Shown in pieces: positions 6,946 through 15,382 of a DNA stretch of 59,047 bases. Position 1 is the first letter of the stretch. Each line of letters begins with the position of its first letter. The translations under genes and the position numbers were made by a program. The DNA is from Clostridia bacterium (GTDB lineage: Bacteria > Bacillota > Clostridia > Christensenellales > Aristaeellaceae): NCBI GenBank assembly GCA_017395065.1, contig JAFPWH010000037.1, forward strand, positions 1-59,047, written 5' to 3'. A model generated the notes under the pieces. It was not told the DNA's origin. It worked only from the letters and a program-made list of their open reading frames with translations, and did no database searches.

Positions 6946-7863
6946 CTAAGACAGGAAACCCTCGACGATCTTCTCTTCAGCCTCCTGCTCGGTAAGGCCG
7001 AGCGTTCTGAGCTTCAATATCTGTTCGCCGGCGATTTTGCCGATCGCTGCTTCGTGGATGAGCGCCGCGTCCTCGTTTCTCGCGTAGAGCCTGGGGGAGG
7101 CGTCAACCTGCGCCTTGCCGGAGATGATCGCGTCGCACTCGGTGTGTCCCGTGCAGGCGGCTTCGCCGATTATGACGGAGACGTACTCCTGCCTGCTCTC
7201 GTCCTTTGCTACGGAGCGGGAGACGATGTCTGCAGCGCTGCCGTCGCCCTGCATGGTGACTGTGAAATTCGTCTTCGCGTTTTGCTTTTTCTCGGTAAGC
7301 AGACGCTCGCGAATCACGAGCTTTGCACCCTCGGAAAGCGTACAGCGCGTTTCCCTGACCGTATGATCCACGCCGCCGATCTGTGAGGTGTCCATTTCGA
7401 GCGTCGCGTCTTTTTCGAGAAAAGCTTCCGTTACGGGATCGATGGAGCGGATCCCGGTTCCCTTGCCCGTGCCGACGTGCTTTTCGACGTACTTGACGCG
7501 CGCGCCCTCGCTCAGGAAAAAGCGGTGTATGCCGTTGTGGCGCGCGGGCTCTCCCGTCTCGGTGTGTACGCCGCAACCGGCGACGATCGTGACGTCCGCC
7601 TGCTGTCCGATATAAAAGTCGTTGTACACCAGATCGTCCACGTTTCCGTGCGTGACACAGGCGGGGATGGACACGCTTTCACCCTTCGTGCCGGGACGGA
7701 TATGGATCTCGAGCCCCGGATTGTCTTCCTTGTTCAGGATCGATATATTCTCGGAGGACTGGCGTCCGGCGCAGGTGCCGTCGACCCTGATGTTATAGGC
7801 GCCCTTGAACTTTCCGTCCCAGTCGGAGATTTGCCTCAGCAGGCTTTCGGTAATCTCATCCAT
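6946..7863 (-). CDS. sufB: SufB/SufD-family Fe-S cluster scaffold, minimal (SmsB-like) form
   Basis: A 305-residue SufBD-family beta-helix protein (MDEITESLLRQISDWDGK...). It is much shorter than classical SufB (about 470) or SufD (about 430) and is paired only with SufC, with no SufD, SufS or SufU alongside. This matches the two-gene SufCB-type systems of Clostridia and archaea, recently named SMS. Conserved blocks are RHNGIHRFFLSEGA and TGHTECDAIISGKA (Cys about 246), then ARNEDAALIHEAAIGKI, in which His and Glu are typical ligand candidates. It overlaps sufC by 8 bases. The likely role is to assemble Fe-S clusters with SufC in the cytoplasm, probably serving the radical SAM enzymes, aconitase and RACo-type protein seen here. 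Confidence 0.88.
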   Translation of the reverse strand: MDEITESLLRQISDWDGKFKGAYNIRVDGTCAGRQSSENISILNKEDNPGLEIHIRPGTKGESVSIPACVTHGNVDDLVYNDFYIGQQADVTIVAGCGVHTETGEPARHNGIHRFFLSEGARVKYVEKHVGTGKGTGIRSIDPVTEAFLEKDATLEMDTSQIGGVDHTVRETRCTLSEGAKLVIRERLLTEKKQNAKTNFTVTMQGDGSAADIVSRSVAKDESRQEYVSVIIGEAACTGHTECDAIISGKAQVDASPRLYARNEDAALIHEAAIGKIAGEQILKLRTLGLTEQEAEEKIVEGFLS

Positions 7864-8587
7864 CGATCACGGCCTCCTTTTTGATGCAGACGGTGGACGC
7901 GTTTCCGCTGCTTACAATGTTGTCCAGCATTTTCCGGCCCGATCCGCGCTGAGCCACCTTGCCGTTGTTCAGCAAAATGATTTCGTCCGCGATGCGCAGT
8001 ATCCTTTCCTGATGGGACACGATGATCAGCGTGCCCTCCGGGTTTTTGCGAAGCGCCTCAAAGGTCCTGATCAGCCCCGCGAAGCTCCATATGTCGATGC
8101 CGGCCTCCGGCTCGTCGAAGACGGAAACGCTCGCCTTGCGCGCAAGCACAGTCGCGATCTCGATGCGCTTCATCTCGCCGCCGGATAGCGTGCTGTTTAC
8201 TTCCCTGTCGAGGTAATCTCTCGCGCACAGACCGACCTGTGAAAGGTAGTCGCACAGCGCGCTTCCGCTTATGCCGCCGCCCGAAGCGATCTCGATCAGA
8301 GACCGCACGGTAAGACCCTTGAAGCGAACGGGCTGCTGAAACGCAAAGGCGATGCCTTTTTTTGCCCTTTCGGTCACGTCGAGGTTCGTTATGTCCTCGC
8401 CGTTCATGAGGATGCTGCCCTTTTGGGGGATGAGGATGCCGGCGATGATCTTGGCGAGCGTTGTCTTTCCGCCGCCGTTCGGGCCGGTGATTGCGATCAG
8501 CTTTTTATCCGGTAAGATCAGACTTACGTCGTCGAGGATGTTGTTTCCGTCCGGCGTGGTCCAGCTGATGTTTTTCAGTTCGATCAT
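7856..8587 (-). CDS. sufC: SufC, ABC-type ATPase of Fe-S assembly
   Basis: A 243-residue soluble ABC ATPase without membrane partner genes. Walker A is GPNGGGKTT (about 36-44), the Q-loop follows FAFQQPVRF, the signature is LSGGEMKRIEIA (about 134) and Walker B is VSVFDEPEAGID (about 155), with the switch His in IIVSHQERIL. The DEPEAGID form is typical of SufC. It drives conformational change of the SufB partner encoded next to it. Its ribosome site (AAGGAG) lies within the last codons of the upstream ROK-SIS gene, whose stop is only 2 bases before this start, so the three genes are one operon. Confidence 0.93.
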   Translation of the reverse strand: MIELKNISWTTPDGNNILDDVSLILPDKKLIAITGPNGGGKTTLAKIIAGILIPQKGSILMNGEDITNLDVTERAKKGIAFAFQQPVRFKGLTVRSLIEIASGGGISGSALCDYLSQVGLCARDYLDREVNSTLSGGEMKRIEIATVLARKASVSVFDEPEAGIDIWSFAGLIRTFEALRKNPEGTLIIVSHQERILRIADEIILLNNGKVAQRGSGRKMLDNIVSSGNASTVCIKKEAVIDG

Positions 8588-8589
8588 GG

Positions 8590-10194
8590 TTACTCCTTAA
8601 AGAAATGCGCTTCAAGCATCGCGCAGAGCGCATGGTATATGGGCAGATGGTATTCTTGCACGTCGGCAGGGGTCGACGCTGGGGCCGTTATGCATACGTC
8701 GCTTATATCCCTGAGCTTTCCTCCGCTTGTACCGGTCAGCGAAAGCACCTTGAGCCCCGTTTCTTTTGCAACCTGCGCGGCGTTGACGACGTTTACGGAG
8801 TTTCCGCTGGTGGAAATCGCCAAAAGCACGTCGCCCTTTTTGCCTAAGCCCAGCGTCTGCTGGGCAAAGACGTACGCGGCGTCCACGTCGTTTCCGAAGG
8901 CCGTCGAAAGCGCGCTCTGCTCCGTGAGCGCGACGGCGGGAAGGGCGCCTTGCAGGGGCATGCCCGGAAAGCGATCCTTCAGGGGCCTTTTCAGGTAAAA
9001 GCCCTTCATGAGCTCGCCGACGATGTGCGCGCTGTCCGATGCGCTTCCGCCGTTTCCGCACAGCAGCAGCTTCCCGCCCGATTCGAAACTGTCCCTGAGC
9101 GCGATATACGCTTCCATAACGCTGTCTTTCAGGCCGTTGAGTGCCGGGTATCTTTCGAACAGACGATCGTAATGTGCAAGCACACGCGGGTCGTCCTCGC
9201 TTTCTTTGTACATCGGATCTATGTCCAGCGCATACAGTGCGGTCATGATCGCGGCGTAATCGCCGAGGCTTTCGCCGGTCTCGGCGGGCACTACTCTGAG
9301 CGCGCTCAGCGAATAGGGGATGGCCTCTTCTTTCAGGGACTCGTACATGCTCTTTTCAAGAAGTTGATGACTCCGTGCAAAGATGCTGCCGATGACGATG
9401 CACTCGGGGTTGAACATGTCGGTGATGAGCGCAAGCCCCTTGCCCAGCCAATAACCGATATCCTCGTAGATCTTCAGCGCGTCTTCGTCGCCGGCAAAGG
9501 CGTATTTTGCGATGAGGCCTGCGCTGATCTCTTCCGTCTTTACGCCGTCTTTGATCCAGGCAGGGGGTTTGCCCTTTTCGAGAAGCGCGCGCGTATAGGC
9601 CTGCGCCTGCCGTGCGATGCCGCCGCCGGAACAGTAGCCCTCAAAGGAACCGGCCTTTCCGAAGCCGATCGGGCCGGTCGGATGCAGGCGCAGATGGCCG
9701 ATTTCGCCGGCCATGTCGCTGGCGCCGGAAAGCAGCCTTCCGTCCGAGATCACGCCGCCGCCCATACCGGTCCCCATCGTAAGAAAGACCATATTTTTTG
9801 TGCCGCGCCCGGCGCCCAGCTTCCATTCGACCAGCGCGCAGGCGTTGGCGTCGTTTAACAAATACGCAGGCACGCCGTAGCGTTTGCCTATCATTTCGCA
9901 AAGCGGTATGTCGACCCAACCCGGGAGATTGGGCGGACAGAGCACGACGCCTCTTTTGCTGTCCAGCGGGCCTCCACAGCTTATTCCGATAGCCCGAATG
10001 TCCCGGCTCGTAAGGCCTTGTCGGGCCAAAAGATCGTCGAGCGTCGCCAGCAGATCGCCGTACATGCTCTCAAAGCCCCGCGCCGCGTTTGAAGAAAAGA
10101 CGAGCTTGTCGAGGATGTGGATGCCTCCGTCGACTTTGGCAAGGCAAACGGCACATTTCGTGCCGCCGATATCGATACCGATAAAGAGCTTCAT
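8590..10194 (-). CDS. Fused ROK-family sugar kinase and SIS-domain (GmhA-type) isomerase
   Basis: A 534-residue fusion. Residues 1-315 are a ROK kinase: phosphate loop DIGGTKCAV, sugar and catalytic segment LLNDANACALVEW, second phosphate loop TMGTGMGGG, and GEIGHLRLHP. The usual ROK zinc cysteines (CxCGxxGC) are absent (PIGFGKAGSFEGYCSGG), as in one clostridial subfamily I recall. Residues 340-534 are a SIS domain of the phosphoheptose-isomerase/DiaA type, with CGNGGSASDSAHIVGELMKG and AISTSGNSVNVVNA. Sugar phosphorylation plus aldose-ketose isomerisation on one chain is the natural inference; the sugar cannot be told. It heads the operon with sufC and sufB. Confidence 0.88.
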   Translation of the reverse strand: MKLFIGIDIGGTKCAVCLAKVDGGIHILDKLVFSSNAARGFESMYGDLLATLDDLLARQGLTSRDIRAIGISCGGPLDSKRGVVLCPPNLPGWVDIPLCEMIGKRYGVPAYLLNDANACALVEWKLGAGRGTKNMVFLTMGTGMGGGVISDGRLLSGASDMAGEIGHLRLHPTGPIGFGKAGSFEGYCSGGGIARQAQAYTRALLEKGKPPAWIKDGVKTEEISAGLIAKYAFAGDEDALKIYEDIGYWLGKGLALITDMFNPECIVIGSIFARSHQLLEKSMYESLKEEAIPYSLSALRVVPAETGESLGDYAAIMTALYALDIDPMYKESEDDPRVLAHYDRLFERYPALNGLKDSVMEAYIALRDSFESGGKLLLCGNGGSASDSAHIVGELMKGFYLKRPLKDRFPGMPLQGALPAVALTEQSALSTAFGNDVDAAYVFAQQTLGLGKKGDVLLAISTSGNSVNVVNAAQVAKETGLKVLSLTGTSGGKLRDISDVCITAPASTPADVQEYHLPIYHALCAMLEAHFFKE

Positions 10195-10223
10195 ACGCGC
10201 CTCCGCGGGATTCTTTAAACTAC

Positions 10224-10252
10224 ATTATACAGCCTGTGAAACGCTTTGTCCC
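10224..10252 (-). promoter_or_regulatory. Promoter of the ROK-SIS/sufC/sufB operon
   Basis: On the minus strand GGGACA (10252-10247) and TATAAT (10229-10224) are spaced by 17 bases and lie about 30 bases before the ROK-SIS start. The -10 is perfect and the -35 is weak (4 of 6). Confidence 0.65.
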
Positions 10253-10281
10253 GCTTGCTGTGTTAAATCGTGCCAGAAATC

Positions 10282-11490
10282 TTATTGCCCGAGCAGGGGT
10301 TCTCCGTATTTGAAGAGCACAGCGTTTATTTCGTAGATGTCGTAAAACCTGCGCGATACGAAATAGCTGATGATCAGGTCGAAGGTGCTGCTCGGCGACA
10401 GGGCGATGCCGGCCCTGGAGAGCAGATCGGTCATCGTGGGCATGTCGAGCCTGAGCGCGATCGCAAAGGCGACAGCCGTCAGCTTTTTCGGTCTGTAGTT
10501 TTTCTTGCAGCGTATGCTGCTGAAGAGCTTGCGGTCGATGTTGGCGCGTTTGTAGACGGTGACGTCGTCCATGCCGCTTTGATCGATCAGCTGAAGCAGG
10601 CGCGTTTGAAAGCTGTCGGATTTGTGTGTTATCAGTTCGTCGAGGCTCATTTCGGCGCTGATGCCGAGCATCCGCGCGGTGATTTGCGTCTCTCTTGTGC
10701 CATTGTCCTCCGGGGCAGCTTCGCCCGGGGAAAGGTCGTCTTCCATTTGCTCCCGATCGACGGCTGCAAACGGGACTTCGATATTTTTCCGCAAACGGCG
10801 GCTGTGCAGCGAAGCTCGTTCGGCGGGAACGGAAGGCGCGGTAAATGTATCCTGCGCTTTCGGAAGGTTCCTTGCGTACACACTGCGCTGCGTCGCGTCG
10901 TTTCGCAGGTTTAACCGTTCTTCGACGCCCAGCGGACGATACTCCTTTTGGGAAGCAGCCTCTGCGCCCAGGTCGTCGATGAACTGATCAATCTCGCCTA
11001 CGAGATGTTCGCTCAGCCGGAAGGAATCGGGATCGAACACCACGAGAATGACTTTCATCTCGTGTTCCATCAGGAAAGCGCTGATCTCGGAAAGCGCGAC
11101 GCTCAGGCCCCGATCTCTCGGAAAATCGTATACGCCCGTGGAAATCAGCGGAAAAGCGACGCTTTCGCATTTGAGCTCGTCCGCGATGCGCAGACAATTC
11201 CGGTAGCAGGAGGCGAGCGTCTCGGCTTCACCGTGATGGCCGCCCTGCCATACGGGGCCAACGGTATGGATGATATACTTCGCCTTCAGTTTGAATGCGG
11301 GTGTATGGACCGCTTCGCCCCGCGCGATCGGACCGATCGCCTGCCTTGCCCTGAGCAGCTTTTCCTTTCCGGCGGCTTCGTAGATCGCGCTGTCCGTGCC
11401 CCCGCCGACGACAGGCAGGGGATTTGCAGTGTTCACGATCGCGTCCGCTTTGACCTTTGTGATGTCGTTTCGTATGATTGTAAACGGCAT
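10282..11490 (-). CDS. Macro-domain protein with C-terminal all-helical domain
   Basis: A 402-residue protein. Residues 1-180 are a macro domain of the O-acetyl-ADP-ribose deacetylase/YmdB type: the ADP-ribose-binding NDITKVKADAIVNTANP and GGGTDSAIYEAAG loops are intact, with PLISTGVYDFPRD as the phosphate loop. A variable charged linker (about 180-280) leads to a C-terminal helical domain (FQTRLLQLIDQSGMDDVTVY, then RANIDRKLFSSIRCKKNYRP) with the XRE-like pattern common in Firmicutes macro proteins. It should bind or hydrolyse ADP-ribose or its esters; the C-terminal part may bind DNA or a partner. It starts 18 bases after the GH9 gene and has GGAGG. Confidence 0.9.
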   Translation of the reverse strand: MPFTIIRNDITKVKADAIVNTANPLPVVGGGTDSAIYEAAGKEKLLRARQAIGPIARGEAVHTPAFKLKAKYIIHTVGPVWQGGHHGEAETLASCYRNCLRIADELKCESVAFPLISTGVYDFPRDRGLSVALSEISAFLMEHEMKVILVVFDPDSFRLSEHLVGEIDQFIDDLGAEAASQKEYRPLGVEERLNLRNDATQRSVYARNLPKAQDTFTAPSVPAERASLHSRRLRKNIEVPFAAVDREQMEDDLSPGEAAPEDNGTRETQITARMLGISAEMSLDELITHKSDSFQTRLLQLIDQSGMDDVTVYKRANIDRKLFSSIRCKKNYRPKKLTAVAFAIALRLDMPTMTDLLSRAGIALSPSSTFDLIISYFVSRRFYDIYEINAVLFKYGEPLLGQ

Positions 11491-11508
11491 GGCTTCCTCC
11501 GTCGTTTA

Positions 11509-13884
11509 TCAGAGGATCTCGGACAGAAGCCACATCCATTTATTGGCGGACTCTATCCATACTTCCTTGTAGGTCGCGGTGCAAACCTGCGGCCAGTAGG
11601 GCTCGTCCTCTTCGAAATAGCTCTCTATGCCCACGGGCATCTGGCCTACGGTCTGACCGGGCTGAACCGCGTATTCGTTCGTCCAGTCGTAGCCCTCCCC
11701 GAAAATGAGAGACTGCGCAAAGGGGTTTTTGCCGACCGTCCACATCAATTGCTGTCGGGAAAGGCTGAGCGCCTCGTCGTCCTTTACGGCGTTTGCCGCC
11801 TGCGCGAGCGCCGAAGCCTGGGACAGAAGCACGTTCAGGTTGCCTCTGAAGGAGAACCAGACCGGGAAACGCCTTAAGTAGTACCCCCTGCCCAGCGCGA
11901 TCCCGTGCCGCACCATGTCGGCGTGCTGCTTTAAGCATTCGTCGTCGCTGGCGATGATGCCGCGCTTCGTTTCCGTGGGATAGTTCTTCGCCTCGTCCAC
12001 GTGATATACGCCCTCCGGCAGCATGTACCAGGGAGAGGTGAACCTGCCGATGCACTTGGCGTATTCGGTGTATAGTTTGAGCGCGTTCGACCAGCACGAG
12101 CTGTCGATGTGATCGGGGCACAGCTCAAGCAGACGGGACAAGCCCATCGTGAGATACTGTTCGTACGAATGGTGCGCGTGGTGAACTGGAATTGCGTGTT
12201 TTTCGTCGCTCCAGAAAAATCCGCGCAGGGGAATGTCCCAATCCGGCTGTTCGGACTGCTGACAGGCGATGAGCTTTTGCGCGTAGTGCGCGGCGATGTC
12301 CAGATACTCTTTTTCACCCGCAGCGAAAAGCTCAGCGGCCGCCGCACAGGCGAGGGCATAGATCTTTACCGGTTCGTTCATGCTGCGGTAGAACTGCGCG
12401 TCGCCCGAACCCTTCTCCGCCTGCTCCCTGCGCCACGCTTCCTCGGCAAAGCCGAAGTCTTCCTTCGCAATTTTGACGCAGTACGCAGCGTAATAAGGAT
12501 CGTACTCTTTTAGCGCCTGCGCGCCCAGCGCTTCCGCGCAAGCGGCAGTGAAATTGGCGTGCGGGTCGGTCGTGGGCGTGGAAAGCACGTCGTCGTCCGT
12601 GCCGATGACGCCGTCAGACCAGATCGAGAGGGAAGAGTAGGAGGAACGGTAGCCGTCGCCAAAGCGCGTCTTGAGAACGTAGGCAAGGCCCCACCTGGCT
12701 TCCTCAAGCACCCGTTCATAAAGCGCGTCATCGAGACCGCCCCTGCCTTTGAGCCGCAGAGCCAGCCGCAAAAGCGCGACAGTGCCGTTACAGGTGTTGC
12801 CCATGCCCTGTGCAAGATCGGCCGCGTCGTGCCAGCCGCCGTTTGCGATGATGGCCTTACCGTCGTGCTTGAGCAAAAGGTCCTGATGGCAGGCGTGATG
12901 CTTGCCCATCACCTCGTAGCCGCAGCGCTGGCTTAAGTAGAAGTTCAGTACCTTCCAAACCGATTTTTGCCAGATATCTTTTCCGATGGGGAAAACACGG
13001 CTGTTCGTATTACCCCAAAGCAGCATATAGCGGCCATCCTCAGTAAGCTCGCTGAAGTCGGCAACGGCCAGACCGTTTTCAAAATCGGCTTTCTTTTCGA
13101 GAACGGTCTTGCCCGTGGCCGTTTCGACGACCTTGAAGCATTCGGCGGCGCTTTCGGCGTTCATAACAGCGAGCTTCCGGTCGTCCGGACGGTAGCCGCT
13201 GCCGGAAAAGGCGATGCGGCCCTTTCCGGGTATCCAGCCCTTGAACATTTCGGGCTCCACGACCTGCAATTCGAGCCGGTCGATGTACCATTTGATCTCT
13301 TCCGCCGCGTCGAACTCGTGCCCGCACATGTCGTATTCGATCGCGATGCCGGTCACGTCGTTTCTGTCCAGCTGCGGGATCTCGCAGGTGATGTGGTTCC
13401 AAACGCCGTTTTTGAGGCTGACGTTGTGATGGCCTTCACGCTCGAAACGGTCCGGCACGGCGTGCGTGCCCTGATTGTACAATTGAAGCCGCGCGACGAT
13501 CGAACGCATGCCCGGTACGTCCGGCTTGATCCAGACGGACAGCCGGTTAAAGTGCGTAAGGTCTTCGTGATCGATCACGCGCATCGCCTTGGGTTCTATG
13601 TAGATACGCCCGGGTGTGCGGTAGGGCAAGAATCCGTTCAGCTTCGTGGGAGAAGTGAAGAGTATGCTGTGCGTGCCGTCATAGGATTCGCTGTCGCTGA
13701 GCGTGACGGACGCGTACTCCGTCACGGCTTTCCAATTGTCCGCGCTTTCGCATTCGTCCAGCATCACGCTTTCCAGCACAGGCTTTTTTTCGAGGCGGTA
13801 ATCTGTGGTTTCTGTTTCGTCAAAGGGCATGATCGCGTGCGCGGCGCGGGAAGAAGTGATCAGATCGATGAGCTCTTTGTTCAT
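11509..13884 (-). CDS. Cytoplasmic glycoside hydrolase family 9 enzyme
   Basis: I start at ATG 13884 (AAAGGAG 7 bases upstream), giving 791 residues starting MNKELIDLITSSRAAHAIMP; a longer frame start at 13932 has no ribosome site. Residues 30-220 look like a jelly-roll carbohydrate-binding module. Next comes a CelD_N-type Ig-like domain (about 225-305; RIAFSGSGYRPDDRKLAV) and an (alpha/alpha)6 GH9 catalytic domain. The catalytic pair is in GGWHDAADLAQG (about 349), equivalent to DAGD, and the acid is likely Glu in WTNEYAVQPG (about 735). No signal peptide is present, so it acts on imported oligosaccharides. Specificity (beta-glucoside or glucosaminide) is unclear. Confidence 0.88.
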   Translation of the reverse strand: MNKELIDLITSSRAAHAIMPFDETETTDYRLEKKPVLESVMLDECESADNWKAVTEYASVTLSDSESYDGTHSILFTSPTKLNGFLPYRTPGRIYIEPKAMRVIDHEDLTHFNRLSVWIKPDVPGMRSIVARLQLYNQGTHAVPDRFEREGHHNVSLKNGVWNHITCEIPQLDRNDVTGIAIEYDMCGHEFDAAEEIKWYIDRLELQVVEPEMFKGWIPGKGRIAFSGSGYRPDDRKLAVMNAESAAECFKVVETATGKTVLEKKADFENGLAVADFSELTEDGRYMLLWGNTNSRVFPIGKDIWQKSVWKVLNFYLSQRCGYEVMGKHHACHQDLLLKHDGKAIIANGGWHDAADLAQGMGNTCNGTVALLRLALRLKGRGGLDDALYERVLEEARWGLAYVLKTRFGDGYRSSYSSLSIWSDGVIGTDDDVLSTPTTDPHANFTAACAEALGAQALKEYDPYYAAYCVKIAKEDFGFAEEAWRREQAEKGSGDAQFYRSMNEPVKIYALACAAAAELFAAGEKEYLDIAAHYAQKLIACQQSEQPDWDIPLRGFFWSDEKHAIPVHHAHHSYEQYLTMGLSRLLELCPDHIDSSCWSNALKLYTEYAKCIGRFTSPWYMLPEGVYHVDEAKNYPTETKRGIIASDDECLKQHADMVRHGIALGRGYYLRRFPVWFSFRGNLNVLLSQASALAQAANAVKDDEALSLSRQQLMWTVGKNPFAQSLIFGEGYDWTNEYAVQPGQTVGQMPVGIESYFEEDEPYWPQVCTATYKEVWIESANKWMWLLSEIL

Positions 13885-13941
13885 GGGACGCTCCTTTCTT
13901 TCGGTCGACGGCGGATCCTGAGCGGGAAGCAAGATTAAGAA

Positions 13942-13960
13942 GGGGCTGCACAGCAGCCCC
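13942..13960 (-). terminator. Terminator of the CofE-like gene
   Basis: On the minus strand GGGGCTGC-TGT-GCAGCCCC (13960-13942) forms an 8-bp GC-rich stem followed by TTCTTAATCTT. It lies 8 bases after the stop of the CofE-like gene and before the GH9 start. Confidence 0.8.
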
Positions 13961-13968
13961 GCAAGTGT

Positions 13969-15171
13969 TTATTCGTTGGTGTAATTGTCGAAATAGCCCT
14001 GCACCAGCACGACGGGCGTACCCTTGTCACCCGAGCCGCTCGTGAGGTCACAAAGGCTGCCGATTAAATCAGTTAGCTGCCTGGGCGTCGTGCCCTCGGA
14101 GGACATGCTGCCTTTGAGGTTTGCGTCCTTTTGGCGGATCGTTTCAGAGATGGCTTGCTTGAGCGCTTCGCCGCTTAATGCCCTGAATTTGTCGTCGGCG
14201 AGGAACTTGAGCTTGAGCTCATTGGGCGTGCCGCGCAAACCTTCCGTGTAGGCGGGGGAAACGACGGGGTCGGCGAGCTCCCAGATCTTTCCCTGCGGGT
14301 CCTTGAACGCGCCGTCTCCGTACACCATGACTTCGACGTGCTTGCCGGTCTTTTCCAGTATGCGGCTTTGTATCTCGTTTACCAGAGGTTCGCAGTTTCT
14401 CGGAAAGAGCTTGACCGTGTCCTCGTTTGCCTTGTTGGAGCCGAGAAGGCCGTATTTTTCGTTGCAGCCGGAGCCGTTCACGCTTTGCGTCAGAATATCG
14501 TCGAGGCCCAGTACTACGCGGGCACCCGCGTTTTTCAGTATGCGCTTCGTGCGCGCGCGGGAATGGATGTCGCAGGCGATGACGGTATCGGTATAATCGA
14601 GGATCTTTTTGGGATTGTTGGCGAAGATGATCTCGGCCTGCGCGCCGCAGGCGGTGATGAGTTCCTGATAGTAGCTCACGTAATCGACGCCGGTAAACTC
14701 GTGCTTGTTCTCGCCGAACAGCTCGCGGTATTTTTCCAACGTGAGCAGGTCGGTATAAGGATCTACGCCGGCTTCGTCGAGGCGGTCGAGGCTCACGAGC
14801 TGATTGCCGACCTCGTCGGAAGGGTAGCTGAGCATGAGGGTGATCTTTTTGACGCCCAGCGCGATGCCTCTTAGACAAATGGCGAAGCGATTTCGGCTGA
14901 GGATCGGAAAAATCACGCCAACGTGCCCGCCGCCGGTCTTGCTGCGCACGTCGTGCGCGATGTCGTCGATCCCCGCGTAATTGCCCTGCGCTCTCGCGAC
15001 GACCGATTCGGTCACCGCGATCACGTCTCTGTCGCGCAGAGAAAAGCCGTCGCTTTCAGCGGCCTGAAGCACGCTTGTACATACGATTTCGGCCATGTCG
15101 TCGCCCTTTCGAATGATGGGACAGCGAATGCCTCTTGAAACGGTGCCTACGCATCTGGTTTCGTTACTCAT
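13969..15171 (-). CDS. CofE-like F420-0:gamma-glutamyl ligase family protein
   Basis: A 400-residue protein of the PF01996 (CofE/FbiB N-terminal) family, longer than archaeal CofE (about 250). Recognisable blocks are GTVSRGIRCPIIRKGDD at the N-terminus, RDRDVIAVTESVVARAQGNY, a Ser/Asn-rich stretch with NKHEFTGVDYV, and VMVYGDGAFKDPQGKIWELA. In methanogens and actinobacteria this family adds glutamate to coenzyme F420, but most Clostridia make no F420 and no other F420 gene is present here. It probably joins glutamate or another amino acid to a different small molecule. It is monocistronic, with a consensus promoter and its own terminator. Confidence 0.8.
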   Translation of the reverse strand: MSNETRCVGTVSRGIRCPIIRKGDDMAEIVCTSVLQAAESDGFSLRDRDVIAVTESVVARAQGNYAGIDDIAHDVRSKTGGGHVGVIFPILSRNRFAICLRGIALGVKKITLMLSYPSDEVGNQLVSLDRLDEAGVDPYTDLLTLEKYRELFGENKHEFTGVDYVSYYQELITACGAQAEIIFANNPKKILDYTDTVIACDIHSRARTKRILKNAGARVVLGLDDILTQSVNGSGCNEKYGLLGSNKANEDTVKLFPRNCEPLVNEIQSRILEKTGKHVEVMVYGDGAFKDPQGKIWELADPVVSPAYTEGLRGTPNELKLKFLADDKFRALSGEALKQAISETIRQKDANLKGSMSSEGTTPRQLTDLIGSLCDLTSGSGDKGTPVVLVQGYFDNYTNE

Positions 15172-15209
15172 AAAAAACTCCTTAAAAAAATGATACGGAT
15201 TCTGAGGGT

Positions 15210-15238
15210 ATTATAATGAAACCGACGTTTCGTGTCAA
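15210..15238 (-). promoter_or_regulatory. Promoter of the CofE-like gene
   Basis: On the minus strand TTGACA (15238-15233) and TATAAT (15215-15210) with a 17-base spacer, 39 bases before the start codon. Confidence 0.85.
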
Positions 15239-15330
15239 CGTATAATTCACGAAAGTTGAAAAGAAGGGGATAAGGCAACTTAAGCTTCCTGAGTGCTTGC
15301 GATAAATTTGTAACAATTTTGTCAAATCTA

Positions 15331-15359
15331 TTTACAAACGGGCTTCTTTGGCGTATCAT
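15331..15359 (+). promoter_or_regulatory. Promoter of the two-TM/LCP operon
   Basis: TTTACA (15331-15336) and TATCAT (15354-15359) with a 17-base spacer, 23 bases before the first start codon. Confidence 0.65.
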
Positions 15360-15382
15360 TATAGAAACGGGAGGACGAAAGC

